This document shows positions 31,960-40,710 of a stretch of DNA of 64,000 nucleotides, piece by piece. The DNA is taken from contig NZ_JAPVBL010000003.1 in NCBI RefSeq assembly GCF_026967935.1, positions 124,001 through 188,000 of the forward strand, in the 5' to 3' direction. The position numbers and the translations under genes are program-made. Below the pieces are notes generated by a model. It made no database searches, had not been told where the DNA came from, and saw only the letters and a program-made list of their open reading frames with translations. Position 1 is the stretch's first letter. The number at the start of each line of letters is the position of its first letter. Origin of the DNA: Modestobacter sp. VKM Ac-2982 (GTDB taxonomy: Bacteria > Actinomycetota > Actinomycetes > Mycobacteriales > Geodermatophilaceae).

Positions 31960-33150
31960 ATGGCCGGTACGCCCCACCAGACGTCATCCGGGCCTGGGCT
32001 GATGGGCGGGCGGTACGGCCGCTACGTGCTGCCGGCCGTGGTCTTCCAGTCCGTGCTGATCGGCGGCGGCTACGCCACCGGCCGGGAGGTCGTGCAGTAC
32101 GGCGCCCGCTTCGGCGTGCTCGGGCTGTGGAGCATCGCCGCCGTCCTGCTGGGCTTCGCGCTGATGTCCGGGCTGGCCTACGAGTTCGCCCGGACCTTCC
32201 ACGTCTACAACTACCGCTCGTTCATGAAGGCGCTGATCGGGCCGTTCTGGCTGGCCTTCGACGTGCTCTTCCTCATCATGGTCGTCATCGTGATCGCGGT
32301 GATGGCCGCGGCCGCCGGCACGATCGGCGAGCAGACCATCGGGCTGCCCGGGTGGGTCGGCGTGGTCCTGGTCATCGGCGCCGTGGCGCTGTTCAACTTC
32401 TACGGCGGTGCCTTCATCGAGAAGGCCAAGTCGGTCGGCACGGTCGTGCTCTACGTCGCCTACCTCGCGTTCGCCGTCACCGTGCTGACCCAGCGCTGGG
32501 GCGACACCACCGACACCCTGATGAGCGGGACCTCCGCCTACAGCGAGGGAGCGACGGCGCTGGCCGCCGTCGGGGTCGGGCTGCTGTACGTCGGCTACAA
32601 CCTGACCGTCATGCCCGCCGTGCTGTTCACGCTGCACCGCCAGCGGCGCCGCCGGGACGCGGTCCTCGGCGGCCTGGTCACCGGGGTGCTGTCGATCATC
32701 CCGTTCGTGCTCACCTACCTGTGCCTGCTGGCCTTCTACCCGGACGACGACGTGCTCGGCGCCGAGGTGCCCTGGCTGGTCATGCTGCAGTCGGTCGGCG
32801 GGCCGGCCCTGGTCGCGGTGTTCGCCGCGGTGGTCATCTTCACCCTGATCGAGACGGCGACCGGCTCGACCCACGCCATCGTGGACCGGGTCGACGACAC
32901 CCTCGCCGAACTGGGCCGGCGCCGGCTCACCCGGCTGCAGTCGGCGCTGTTCACCGGAGGGGTCGTGCTCGCCGGGGCGCTGCTGTCCCAGGTCGGCATC
33001 ATCGCCCTGGTCGCCCAGGGGTACACCCTGATGGCCTACGGCTTCATCGCCGTCTTCGCGGTGCCGCTGCTGACCATCGGCGTCTGGCGCATCGTGCGGG
33101 CGCACCGGTCGGGCTCGCCTCCGCGCCAGGAGACCCCAGCGCAGACCTGA
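31960..33150 (+). CDS. YkvI-like membrane protein, putative amino-acid transporter
   Basis: A 396-residue polytopic membrane protein with about ten TM segments. The first contains VLIGGGYATGREVVQYGARFG, the unwound first helix typical of APC/LeuT-fold carriers. ALIETATGSTHAIVDRV-like sequence follows near residue 300. It matches the uncharacterised YkvI family. The divergent dgcA-dgcN pair suggests it imports the amino acid they use (D-glutamate or a muropeptide fragment), but this is inference. The ATG at 31960 with CAGGTGAG upstream is preferred to GTG 31951. The tail after the last helix is short and polar. Confidence 0.8.
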   Translation: MAGTPHQTSSGPGLMGGRYGRYVLPAVVFQSVLIGGGYATGREVVQYGARFGVLGLWSIAAVLLGFALMSGLAYEFARTFHVYNYRSFMKALIGPFWLAFDVLFLIMVVIVIAVMAAAAGTIGEQTIGLPGWVGVVLVIGAVALFNFYGGAFIEKAKSVGTVVLYVAYLAFAVTVLTQRWGDTTDTLMSGTSAYSEGATALAAVGVGLLYVGYNLTVMPAVLFTLHRQRRRRDAVLGGLVTGVLSIIPFVLTYLCLLAFYPDDDVLGAEVPWLVMLQSVGGPALVAVFAAVVIFTLIETATGSTHAIVDRVDDTLAELGRRRLTRLQSALFTGGVVLAGALLSQVGIIALVAQGYTLMAYGFIAVFAVPLLTIGVWRIVRAHRSGSPPRQETPAQT

Positions 33151-33157
33151 GGACGCC

Positions 33158-35809
33158 TCACATGCTGCGGCGGGCCTTGAGGAGCGGCGGGCGGCCGTCG
33201 GGGTCGATGACGTAGCGGTAGAGGGGCGCGGCCAGCAGCCGCTCCCGCAGCGGCGGACGCTCGACGTGGTGGGCCCGCAGCCGGCCGGGGGGGCGGGGTC
33301 CGTGACGCCCGCCGGCGTGCCAGGCGTCCAGGGCGGCGGCGCACTCCCGGAACACCGCCACCGCTCGCTCCGGGTCCAGCAGCTCACCGTCGGCGTCGGC
33401 CCGGCCCAGGTGTTCGCGCATCAGCTCCAGCCGCAGCTCCCGGGCGAAGCGGCGGGCCCTGTCCCCGTGCCCGCCCGGGTCGGTCGGTTCCCGCGGGTCC
33501 CGCTCGCTGTCGAGCACGGCCGCGGTCAGCTCCGAGTCGTGCGTCCAGGACCGGCGGTTGAAGTTGTCGCTGCCGACCGTGGCCCACACGTCGTCGACCA
33601 CGCAGACCTTGGCGTGCACGTAGACCGGGTTGCCGCGCGCGTTCTCCACGTCGAAGACCTGCACCCGGTCCCCACCGGCGGCCCGCACCATGTCCAGGGC
33701 CCGGTCCTGCCCGACGGCCGCCGGCAGGATGCTGACCGGGCTGCTCTTGTCCGGGTGCCGGGGCACGACGACCACCAGGTGCAGCCGGGGCCGGGCACGC
33801 AGCGCCTCGGCGAACACCCGGGCGACGTCGGTGGACCACATGTACTGGTCCTCCACGTAGACCAGGCGCTCGGCCCGGGCCAGCGCCTTGGCGTACCCCC
33901 GGGCCACGCTCCGCTCGCCGTCCGGGGCGAACGGGTACCCGGGCCAGCGGTTGGGGTAGGTGCGCAGCAACTGGACCGCGCACGACCCCTCACCCGGTGG
34001 TGCCGGCAGCGCCTCGGGCAGGGACGACGGCGTCCGGTCCTGCCCGCGGAGCAGGTCGGGCAGCACGTGCCACGGCATCCGGGACAGCGCCGCGGGGTCC
34101 TCCCACCGCTCCCGGAACACCGTCTCGACCTCGCGGACGACCGGCCCGCGCAGCTCCACCTGCACGTCGTGCCACGCCGGAGTGTCGCCGTAGGCGTCGG
34201 AGAACGGCCGGGGCTGCGGGTCGCCCCCGTGGGCGGCGTCGTCCCGGCGGCTGTGCGCCACGTCGATCCCGCCGACGAACGCGACGTCGTCGGCCGGGCG
34301 GTCGCGGTGCCGGACGACGACGAACTTCTGGTGGTGGCTGCCCATCGGCCGGACCCGCTGGTCCAGCAACACCTCCCCGCCGGTCTCGTTGACGTCCCGG
34401 GACAGGCCCCGGTTCTCCTCCGCGGAGTAGCTCAGCGCCTCCACGTGCGACCGCCAGATCAGCCCCTTGACCAGGGCGCCGCGGCGGACGGCGTCGGACA
34501 GCGCCGTCCCCACCGTCAGCCCGTCCTCGGTGAGCAGCTCGTCGGTGTCGCCCCGCCAGCCGGCGAGGAACACCACGTCGCCGCGCCCGGCGCCGGCGAG
34601 CGCCTCGGCCAGGGCGGGGAAGTAGGCGCGGCCGTGCACGATCGGCCGCGCCAGGTTGCCCTCGGTCCACGGCCGCAGCCGGGTGGCGGCGTTGCCGCGC
34701 TCGGCGGCGGTGAGGAACCACGCCTCCGGGCCGGCCGGGGTCGCAGGGGGCAGGTCGAGCGTGGTGTCCAGGCGGGCGGCCAGCTCGGCGCCGTCCGGAG
34801 CCCGGACGACCGGGACCTCGCCGACGGCACCGCTCGGCTCACCACCGTCGTGCCCACCGCCGACCGGCAGGACCTGTCGCAGCGCGATCGCCTCCACCCG
34901 GTCCGGGTGCTGCCGGGCGAAGTCCTGGTAGATCTCCGGGTCGTGCTCGCCGTCGTCCCCCACGAGCACCCAGCGGATCCCGGGCAGATCGGTGGACAGC
35001 CGCTCCAGCGAGCTCCGCTTGTGGGCCCGGCCGTCCCGGAACCAGGCGCGTGGCGTGATGCCCCAGTCGGTCATCAGCAGGGCGCCGGCCGGGAACCGGT
35101 TCCGGTCCAGGAAGCGGGCCACCGGTCCGGCCAGGTTCCACGGGCCGTTGCTGAGGTAGACCACGGGGGCGTGCGGGTGCTCCTGGACCAGCCGGGTGAG
35201 CAACAGGGCCATGCCCGGCACCACGGTGCGCCCGCTGCTGGACCGGGCGAAGGTGCGCCAGGCGGCCCGGAGCGGGTGCCGCAGCCCGGTCACCCAGATG
35301 GTGTCGTCGACGTCGCAGACCACGCCGCGGCGGACGTCCGGCGCGGCGACGTGCACGGTCGCCCGGGCGGGCTCGCGCCCGGGCACGCGCAGCTCGACCT
35401 GCGCCGGCCCGGGCGGGAGGGCCACGTCCAGGGTGACGTCGACGAGCCCGGCTGCATCGGACCGGGCGGTTCGCCGCACGTCGCCCAGCGCGATCTCCAC
35501 CTCACCGCCGGGCTCCTCGAGGGTGAGGAACCGCCGCCAGCCGGGGATGTCCCGCCGGGCCCCCGGGTCGGTGCCGACCGGCGCCAGCAGCACCCGGCCC
35601 AGCACCCGGGCGCGGCCGCTGGCGCCGTAGCCGGGGAAGGTCAGCGCCGCAGGGTGCCAGCCCCGGCGCCGGGCCACCCGGGCCAGCTGGTCCCGCAGGC
35701 CGTTCTCCAGCCGATAGGCGATCCCGATCAGCCGGCTGGGGGCGTCGGCGGGGGGATCGGCCGGGTCTGCTGCCGGACTGCTCCGCCGACGGTGGGTCTG
35801 TGCGGTCAT
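33158..35809 (-). CDS. App1/DUF2183 phosphatase fused to phospholipase D
   Basis: An 883-residue two-enzyme fusion. The N-terminal half (about residues 25-330) is a DUF2183/App1-type phosphatidate-phosphatase domain: DVDDTIWVTG (nucleophile Asp pair, about 165), VVYLSNGPWN and LVGDDGEHDP (about 287). The C-terminal half (about 370-810) is a phospholipase D with two HKD motifs, HHQKFVVVRHRD (about 489; one residue spacing longer than canonical) and HAKVCVVDD (about 729), plus the NFNRRSW strand. Together these could turn phospholipid to phosphatidate and then to diacylglycerol. There is no signal peptide, so it is probably cytoplasmic or membrane-surface. The ATG at 35809 has GGAG; an upstream in-frame ATG at 35908 has none. 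Confidence 0.85.
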   Translation of the reverse strand: MTAQTHRRRSSPAADPADPPADAPSRLIGIAYRLENGLRDQLARVARRRGWHPAALTFPGYGASGRARVLGRVLLAPVGTDPGARRDIPGWRRFLTLEEPGGEVEIALGDVRRTARSDAAGLVDVTLDVALPPGPAQVELRVPGREPARATVHVAAPDVRRGVVCDVDDTIWVTGLRHPLRAAWRTFARSSSGRTVVPGMALLLTRLVQEHPHAPVVYLSNGPWNLAGPVARFLDRNRFPAGALLMTDWGITPRAWFRDGRAHKRSSLERLSTDLPGIRWVLVGDDGEHDPEIYQDFARQHPDRVEAIALRQVLPVGGGHDGGEPSGAVGEVPVVRAPDGAELAARLDTTLDLPPATPAGPEAWFLTAAERGNAATRLRPWTEGNLARPIVHGRAYFPALAEALAGAGRGDVVFLAGWRGDTDELLTEDGLTVGTALSDAVRRGALVKGLIWRSHVEALSYSAEENRGLSRDVNETGGEVLLDQRVRPMGSHHQKFVVVRHRDRPADDVAFVGGIDVAHSRRDDAAHGGDPQPRPFSDAYGDTPAWHDVQVELRGPVVREVETVFRERWEDPAALSRMPWHVLPDLLRGQDRTPSSLPEALPAPPGEGSCAVQLLRTYPNRWPGYPFAPDGERSVARGYAKALARAERLVYVEDQYMWSTDVARVFAEALRARPRLHLVVVVPRHPDKSSPVSILPAAVGQDRALDMVRAAGGDRVQVFDVENARGNPVYVHAKVCVVDDVWATVGSDNFNRRSWTHDSELTAAVLDSERDPREPTDPGGHGDRARRFARELRLELMREHLGRADADGELLDPERAVAVFRECAAALDAWHAGGRHGPRPPGRLRAHHVERPPLRERLLAAPLYRYVIDPDGRPPLLKARRSM

Positions 35810-36055
35810 CCTGGCGGCTCCGTGGGTGGTGGCGTCCGGGGGTGGTGGCGCGGCCCGCGGCACCGTGCAACGCAGCACCGCGCGGGCCGGGGGCGAGTCC
35901 TCAGTCATATCGTGGAACCACCCGGTCCGCTCGGGCGTTGCGCCCGGCAGCGGTGCAGCCGGGTGCGGACGCCGGATCGACGACGACGAACAGGGGACCA
36001 CGGTGAGCACGCGCTGCCCAGGGCCGCGCCATGACCGGACACGGCGGGGACGCCG

Positions 36056-37447
36056 GTGACCGAGTGGTTGCTGCTCCTGACGGCCGTCCTCCTCGTCGCC
36101 GCCAACGCGGTCTTCGTCGCGGCCGAGTTCTCCCTGATCGCCGCCGACCGGGTCACCCTGGAACGTGAGGCGGCGGCGGGCGACCGTCGGGCGGCCGGTG
36201 TGGTCACGGCGATGCGCTCGCTGTCCACCCAGCTCTCCGGCGCGCAGCTGGGCATCACCGTGACCAGTCTGGTCGTCGGGTTCATCGCCGAGCCGTCGCT
36301 GGCCACGCTGCTGCGTGGGCCGCTGGGGCTGACCGGGCTGGGCGACGGGGCGGTGACCGCGATCTCCGTCGGGGTGGCGCTCGCCGTCGCCACCGGGGTG
36401 CAGATGGTCTTCGGCGAACTCGTCCCCAAGAACTGGGCGATCGCCGAGCCGACCCGGGTGGGGAAGTTCGTGGCCGGGCCACAGCGGGCCTTCACCACCG
36501 CGACCCGGCCGCTGATCACCTTCCTCAACGGGTCGGCGAACCGGTTGCTGCGCCTGATGGGCATCACCCCGACCGAGGAGCTCGCCTCGGCGCGGGCCCC
36601 GCAGGAGCTGGCGTCGCTGGTCAACCGGTCGGGGCAGGCGGGGACGCTGGACGTGGGCACGGCCGATCTCGTCGCCCGGTCCATCCAGTTCGGCGACCGG
36701 ACGGCGGCCGACGTGATGACCCCCCGACCGCGGGTCCGGTTCCTCCGCGCGGACCAGCCGGTCGCCGACCTGCTGGAGCTCGCCGCGTCGAGCGGGCACG
36801 CGCGTTTCCCGGTCGAGGGGGAGAGCGTCGACGACGTCGTCGGGGTCGTGCACTTCAAGCACGCGATGGCGGTGCCGGCCGCACAGCGGGCGACCCGCAC
36901 GGTGGGCGAGGTGATGGTGCCGGTGCGCGCGGTGCCGGAGACCGTCGAGCTCGACCCGCTGCTGGAGACGCTCCGCGAGCCGGGGTTGCAGGTGGCCGTG
37001 GTGGTCGACGAGTACGGCGGCACCGCCGGCATCGTCACCCTGGAGGACCTCATCGAGGAGATCGTCGGCGAGATCGACGACGAACAGGACGCCCCCGTCC
37101 ACCGGCAGCGCCAGGCACCGGACGGGTCCTGGGTGCTCTCCGGCCTGCTGCGGCCCGACGAGGCCGGCGAGGCCGTCGGTCTGGAACTGCCCGAGGGGGA
37201 GGGGACGGACACGCTCGGCGGCCTGCTGACCGAGCGGCTGGGCCGGCTGCCGCGGGTCGGCGACCGCGTCGTCCTGCCGGCCCGCGACGTCGCCCACCCG
37301 GACCCCGACGGCGTCCCCGTGCCGACCGAGGTGGCGGTGACGGTGACCCGGCTGGACGGCCACCGGGTCGACCGGGTGCGGATGCGGCGCACCGGGGGCG
37401 CGACCGCGGCCTCGGCACGACGGACCGAGACGGAGACCGCCCGATGA
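36056..37447 (+). CDS. CNNM/CorC-type membrane protein (hemolysin C family), copy 1
   Basis: A 463-residue membrane protein. It has an N-terminal DUF21/CNNM domain (about residues 1-185, several TM helices, with SGAQLGITVTSLVVGF and FGELVPKNWA), two CBS repeats (about 205-325) with VMTPRPRVRF and VVVDEYGGTAGIVTLEDL, and a C-terminal CorC_HlyC domain with GLLRPDE and VGDRV. The family transports or senses Mg2+/Co2+; 'hemolysin' names are historic. It starts with GTG 36056 and overlaps copy 2 by ATGA, so the two are made together and may hetero-dimerise, since CNNM domains work as dimers. Confidence 0.92.
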   Translation: MTEWLLLLTAVLLVAANAVFVAAEFSLIAADRVTLEREAAAGDRRAAGVVTAMRSLSTQLSGAQLGITVTSLVVGFIAEPSLATLLRGPLGLTGLGDGAVTAISVGVALAVATGVQMVFGELVPKNWAIAEPTRVGKFVAGPQRAFTTATRPLITFLNGSANRLLRLMGITPTEELASARAPQELASLVNRSGQAGTLDVGTADLVARSIQFGDRTAADVMTPRPRVRFLRADQPVADLLELAASSGHARFPVEGESVDDVVGVVHFKHAMAVPAAQRATRTVGEVMVPVRAVPETVELDPLLETLREPGLQVAVVVDEYGGTAGIVTLEDLIEEIVGEIDDEQDAPVHRQRQAPDGSWVLSGLLRPDEAGEAVGLELPEGEGTDTLGGLLTERLGRLPRVGDRVVLPARDVAHPDPDGVPVPTEVAVTVTRLDGHRVDRVRMRRTGGATAASARRTETETAR

Positions 37448-38499
37448 GCGACACCGTGGCCATCCTGCTCGCGGTGCTGCTGCTGGCCGGCAACGCCTTC
37501 TTCGTGGGGGCCGAGTTCGCCCTGGTCTCCGCCCGGCGGACCCAGATCGAGCCGCGCGCGGCCGAGGGCGTGCGCGGCGCCCGGACGACGTTGAAGGCCA
37601 TCGAGAACGTCTCGCTGATGATGGCCGGCGCCCAGCTCGGCATCACGGTCTGCTCACTGGGCCTGGGTGCGGTGGGTGAGCCGGCCGTGGCGCACCTGCT
37701 CGAGGGGCCCTTCGCCGCGGCGGGCCTGCCGGAGGCCCTGGTGCACCCGATCGCGTTCGCCATCGCGCTCGCCGTCGTGGTCTTCCTGCACATGGTGCTG
37801 GGGGAGATGGTGCCCAAGAACATCTCCCTCGCCGGCCCGGAGCGGGCAGCGCTGCTCCTCGGGCCGCCGCTGTACTGGGTCGTCCGGGGTCTGCACCCGC
37901 TGATCTGGCTGCTCAACCAGGTGGCCAACCTGGTGCTGCGGGCACTGCGGGTCACGCCGCAGGACGAGGTCAGCTCGACGTTCACCCGCGACCAGGTGAC
38001 CGGTCTGATCGGGGAGTCGCACCGCGAGGGCCTGATCGACGAGCGGGAGCACCAGCTGCTCACCGGTGCGCTGCAGTTCGACGAGCAGCGCACCGCCGAC
38101 GTGGCGATCCCGACAGCGGACCTGGTCACCGTGCCGTCCGGGATCACCGTCGGGGAGCTGGAGGAGGTGTGCGCGGCCACCGGCTACTCCCGATTCCCGG
38201 TGGTGGACGGCGACGGCGACCTCGAGGGCTACGTCCACCTCAAGGACTTCCTCGCCGTCCCGCTGGCGGAGCGGGACTCCCCGGTCGACCCGGCGCTGAT
38301 CCGGCCCCTGGCCGGGGCCACGACCGAGCAGGGGCTCCGCGACGTGCTGGCCACCATGCAGCGGGAGGGCGCCCACCTGGCCGTCGTCCGCGACAAGGGC
38401 GGTCGGACCGTGGGTGTGGTCGCGCTCGAGGACGTGCTCGAGGAGCTGGTCGGCGAGGTGCGTGACGCCGCGCAGACGGTGGCGGCCAGCCGCCGGTGA
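37444..38499 (+). CDS. CNNM/CorC-type membrane protein, copy 2
   Basis: A 351-residue paralogue of the preceding gene. It has a DUF21 domain (about 1-190; MMAGAQLGITVCSLGLG and LGEMVPKNISLAGP), then two CBS repeats (about 205-345) ending VGVVALEDVLEELVGEV. It lacks the C-terminal CorC_HlyC domain that copy 1 has, which explains its shorter length. The ATG overlaps copy 1's stop. Pairs with one long and one short member recur in actinobacteria; an asymmetric dimer is a reasonable inference. It ends 16 bp from the convergent helicase stop. Confidence 0.92.
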   Translation: MSDTVAILLAVLLLAGNAFFVGAEFALVSARRTQIEPRAAEGVRGARTTLKAIENVSLMMAGAQLGITVCSLGLGAVGEPAVAHLLEGPFAAAGLPEALVHPIAFAIALAVVVFLHMVLGEMVPKNISLAGPERAALLLGPPLYWVVRGLHPLIWLLNQVANLVLRALRVTPQDEVSSTFTRDQVTGLIGESHREGLIDEREHQLLTGALQFDEQRTADVAIPTADLVTVPSGITVGELEEVCAATGYSRFPVVDGDGDLEGYVHLKDFLAVPLAERDSPVDPALIRPLAGATTEQGLRDVLATMQREGAHLAVVRDKGGRTVGVVALEDVLEELVGEVRDAAQTVAASRR

Positions 38500-38514
38500 C
38501 GGCGGCCGGACCGC

Positions 38515-40341
38515 TCAGCTCCGGCGCGACCCCCGGGAGGAGCGGTTGCGCCGGCCGGCGCCCCCGCCGGTGTTCGCGCTCGGCGCCGGGCGATCGCCCG
38601 ACCTGGCGCCGGCCCGGCCGCGACCGCCGCCGGCGGGACGGGAGCGCTCGGCGGCGCCGCGCCCGGCCCGCGGGCCGCTGCACGGGCGGCAGGTGGTGAA
38701 CCACGGGGCGATCGAGGTGCCGCACTCGGTGCACGTGCCCGAGCGGCCGATGGCGATCGCGTCGGGCAGCAGCTCGGTGATCGTCTCGGCGCACGCCTCC
38801 TCGAGCTCGGCGGCGTCGTCGCTGTCCAGCCCGGCCACGCCGGGGAACTGGCGGAGCAGGGTCTGGGCGTCCCGCGCGGCGGCAGCGGCCTGCTCGTACT
38901 CCTCGACCGAGCCCTTGACGGGGTACTCGGGGAGCACGGTCTCGACCGGCACGGGGAGGCCGATCGCGTGCTGCAGGGCGGCCCGGGCCAGCACCAGCCA
39001 GCGGGTGCGCCGCGGCGGGTTGTAGTCGATGGCGAGGTTGATCAGCCGCCACACCGTCTGCAGGTCGCCGGCCTCGCCGAGCGGCCCGCGCAGCATCGGC
39101 AGCAGGGCGTGCACCCGCAGCACCAGGCCGGTGACGTCGTCGGCGGTCATGCCCTCGTCCTGGGTCGCGACCCGCGCCCAGGCCATCCAGCGGGTCAGCG
39201 CCTCGGGCAGGTCGACCGCCTCGAACGCACCGAGGTCCTCCAGCTCCGGGCGGAGGCGGGGCCGGCGCTTGGGCAGGTCGCTCATCTCGTCGCCACGGGC
39301 GACCGCGGCACCGGCACCGACCAGCGCGCCGACCGGCTTGAGCCCGGCGACGCCGATCAGGATGCCGGTCTGGCCGTGCCCGGTGAGCCCGTACCGGCCG
39401 GCGCGCCCGGCGATCTGGGCGACCTCCCAGGTGCGCAGCGGGCGCAGCTCCTGGCCGTCGAACTTGGTGGTCTCGGCGAACAGCACCGTGGTGGCCGGCA
39501 CGTTGATGCCGTGGCCGATGACGTCGGTGGTCACCAGCACGTCGAACTCGCCGCGGGTGAACCGGTCGATGACCTGGCGGCGGGTGGCCGGCGGCAGCGC
39601 GCCGTAGAGCACGCCGACCTTGCCGGGCCGGTGCTGGTCCAGCTCGGCGGCGACGGCGTAGACGGCCTTGCGGGAGAAGGCCACGACCAGGGTCTGCGGG
39701 CGGACGGCGTCGGTGCGCACCGGTGCCTTGAGGACGTCGAGGCGCGAGAGCCGCTTGTGGTTGACGACCTGCACCTGCTGGGCGTCGGTGACCAGCGGCT
39801 TGAGCACCAGGTAGGCCTCGGCGGCGGAGATGAGGTGCATCTCGCGGTACTCGCCGGTCAGCAGCAGCCGCGCCCAGTGGTGGCCGCGGTCGGGGTCGGT
39901 GACCCAGTGCGACTCGTCAAGGACGAGCAGCTCGCCGCGGTCGGGGGCCTTCTCCACGGTGCAGCAGACGATCGCCGCGTTCGGGTCGATCTCCTCCTCG
40001 CCGGTGGACAGGCCCACGGTGCCGGCTGGGAGCTGGGCGGAGAGCTTGGCGTAGGCCTCGTGGGCCAGCTGGCGCAGCGGGGCGGCGTAGACGCCCGAGC
40101 CGGTGGCGGCCAGCGCCTGCAGCGACTCGTAGGTCTTGCCGGAGTTGGTCGGGCCGAGGTGGAAGACCACCTTCTCCGGGCGGGTGGCCCGGGAGGGGAG
40201 TTCGGGAGCAGCGCCGTCCACCCAGATCTGCTGGGCACGCTTCTCGTCGCGCGCGGCGATCCGGTCGGCGTCACGGGCGGCGTTCTCGCGGGAGGCGCTG
40301 CGCTCACGGCGACGGGTGGGGGACTGCGGGGGGACGGTCAC
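38515..40341 (-). CDS. SUV3-like DExH RNA helicase
   Basis: A 608-residue superfamily-2 helicase. Motif I reads FHLGPTNSGKTYESLQAL (about residue 57), the form characteristic of SUV3. Motif II is LVLDESHWV (about 138; DESH), motif V region VTTDVIGHGINVP (about 275) and motif VI QIAGRAGRYG (about 313). A SUV3-type C-terminal helical region follows, then a CTECG...CRPC four-cysteine knuckle (about 533-552) and a 55-residue Arg/Gly/Ser-rich tail that could bind RNA. SUV3 is best known from mitochondrial RNA decay; a role in RNA turnover is inferred. It starts at GTG 40341. Confidence 0.85.
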   Translation of the reverse strand: MTVPPQSPTRRRERSASRENAARDADRIAARDEKRAQQIWVDGAAPELPSRATRPEKVVFHLGPTNSGKTYESLQALAATGSGVYAAPLRQLAHEAYAKLSAQLPAGTVGLSTGEEEIDPNAAIVCCTVEKAPDRGELLVLDESHWVTDPDRGHHWARLLLTGEYREMHLISAAEAYLVLKPLVTDAQQVQVVNHKRLSRLDVLKAPVRTDAVRPQTLVVAFSRKAVYAVAAELDQHRPGKVGVLYGALPPATRRQVIDRFTRGEFDVLVTTDVIGHGINVPATTVLFAETTKFDGQELRPLRTWEVAQIAGRAGRYGLTGHGQTGILIGVAGLKPVGALVGAGAAVARGDEMSDLPKRRPRLRPELEDLGAFEAVDLPEALTRWMAWARVATQDEGMTADDVTGLVLRVHALLPMLRGPLGEAGDLQTVWRLINLAIDYNPPRRTRWLVLARAALQHAIGLPVPVETVLPEYPVKGSVEEYEQAAAAARDAQTLLRQFPGVAGLDSDDAAELEEACAETITELLPDAIAIGRSGTCTECGTSIAPWFTTCRPCSGPRAGRGAAERSRPAGGGRGRAGARSGDRPAPSANTGGGAGRRNRSSRGSRRS

Positions 40342-40710
40342 AGACAGGGAGTGTCCTTCGCTGAGGGATCAGGCGGTGGGAGGTCGACGCGCGCGTGCGC
40401 GGACCATCAGTGGGTGGAACACCGCCAGCGGTCCCATCATGCCCCATCGGGCGTTCCACGACGATCCATCGATTGATCGTGCGGTTCTGCCAAGGCCGCG
40501 CCGATGAGTGCACGGGCTTCTCGCCAGGTGGTTGTAAGTAGCTGCCCAACAAGTCGTCCGTCCACAACAGGTCACGGTTTGATAACGGCACGTACCACCG
40601 GCTCGGCGGCGCACGGTCGGCACCCAGGTCGGTGCCAGGTTCCGTGCAGCACCCGGACCTCCGGGTAGACGCGCCCGGCGTTCCGGGCACCCTTCCCCTG
40701 GGAGATCGAC
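40342..40710. other. 369-bp non-coding gap upstream of surface protein
   Basis: An AT-richer patch (about 40455-40585) stands out, including CCATCGATTGATCG, GTTGTAAGTAG and CGGTTTGATAACGG. It is a plausible promoter zone for the surface protein and the divergent helicase, but I cannot fix -35/-10 pairs. Nearer the surface-protein start are GC-rich complementary stretches (about 40610-40690) and a GGGAGA ribosome-binding site. No small gene or riboswitch is recognised. Confidence 0.5.

Noticed and set aside
35810..37363. An in-frame upstream extension of the App1-PLD gene to 1401 codons.
   Set aside because: The extension runs antisense through the whole CNNM gene at 36056-37447 and is low-complexity. 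The start at 35809 has a ribosome-binding site and the App1 pattern begins just after it.
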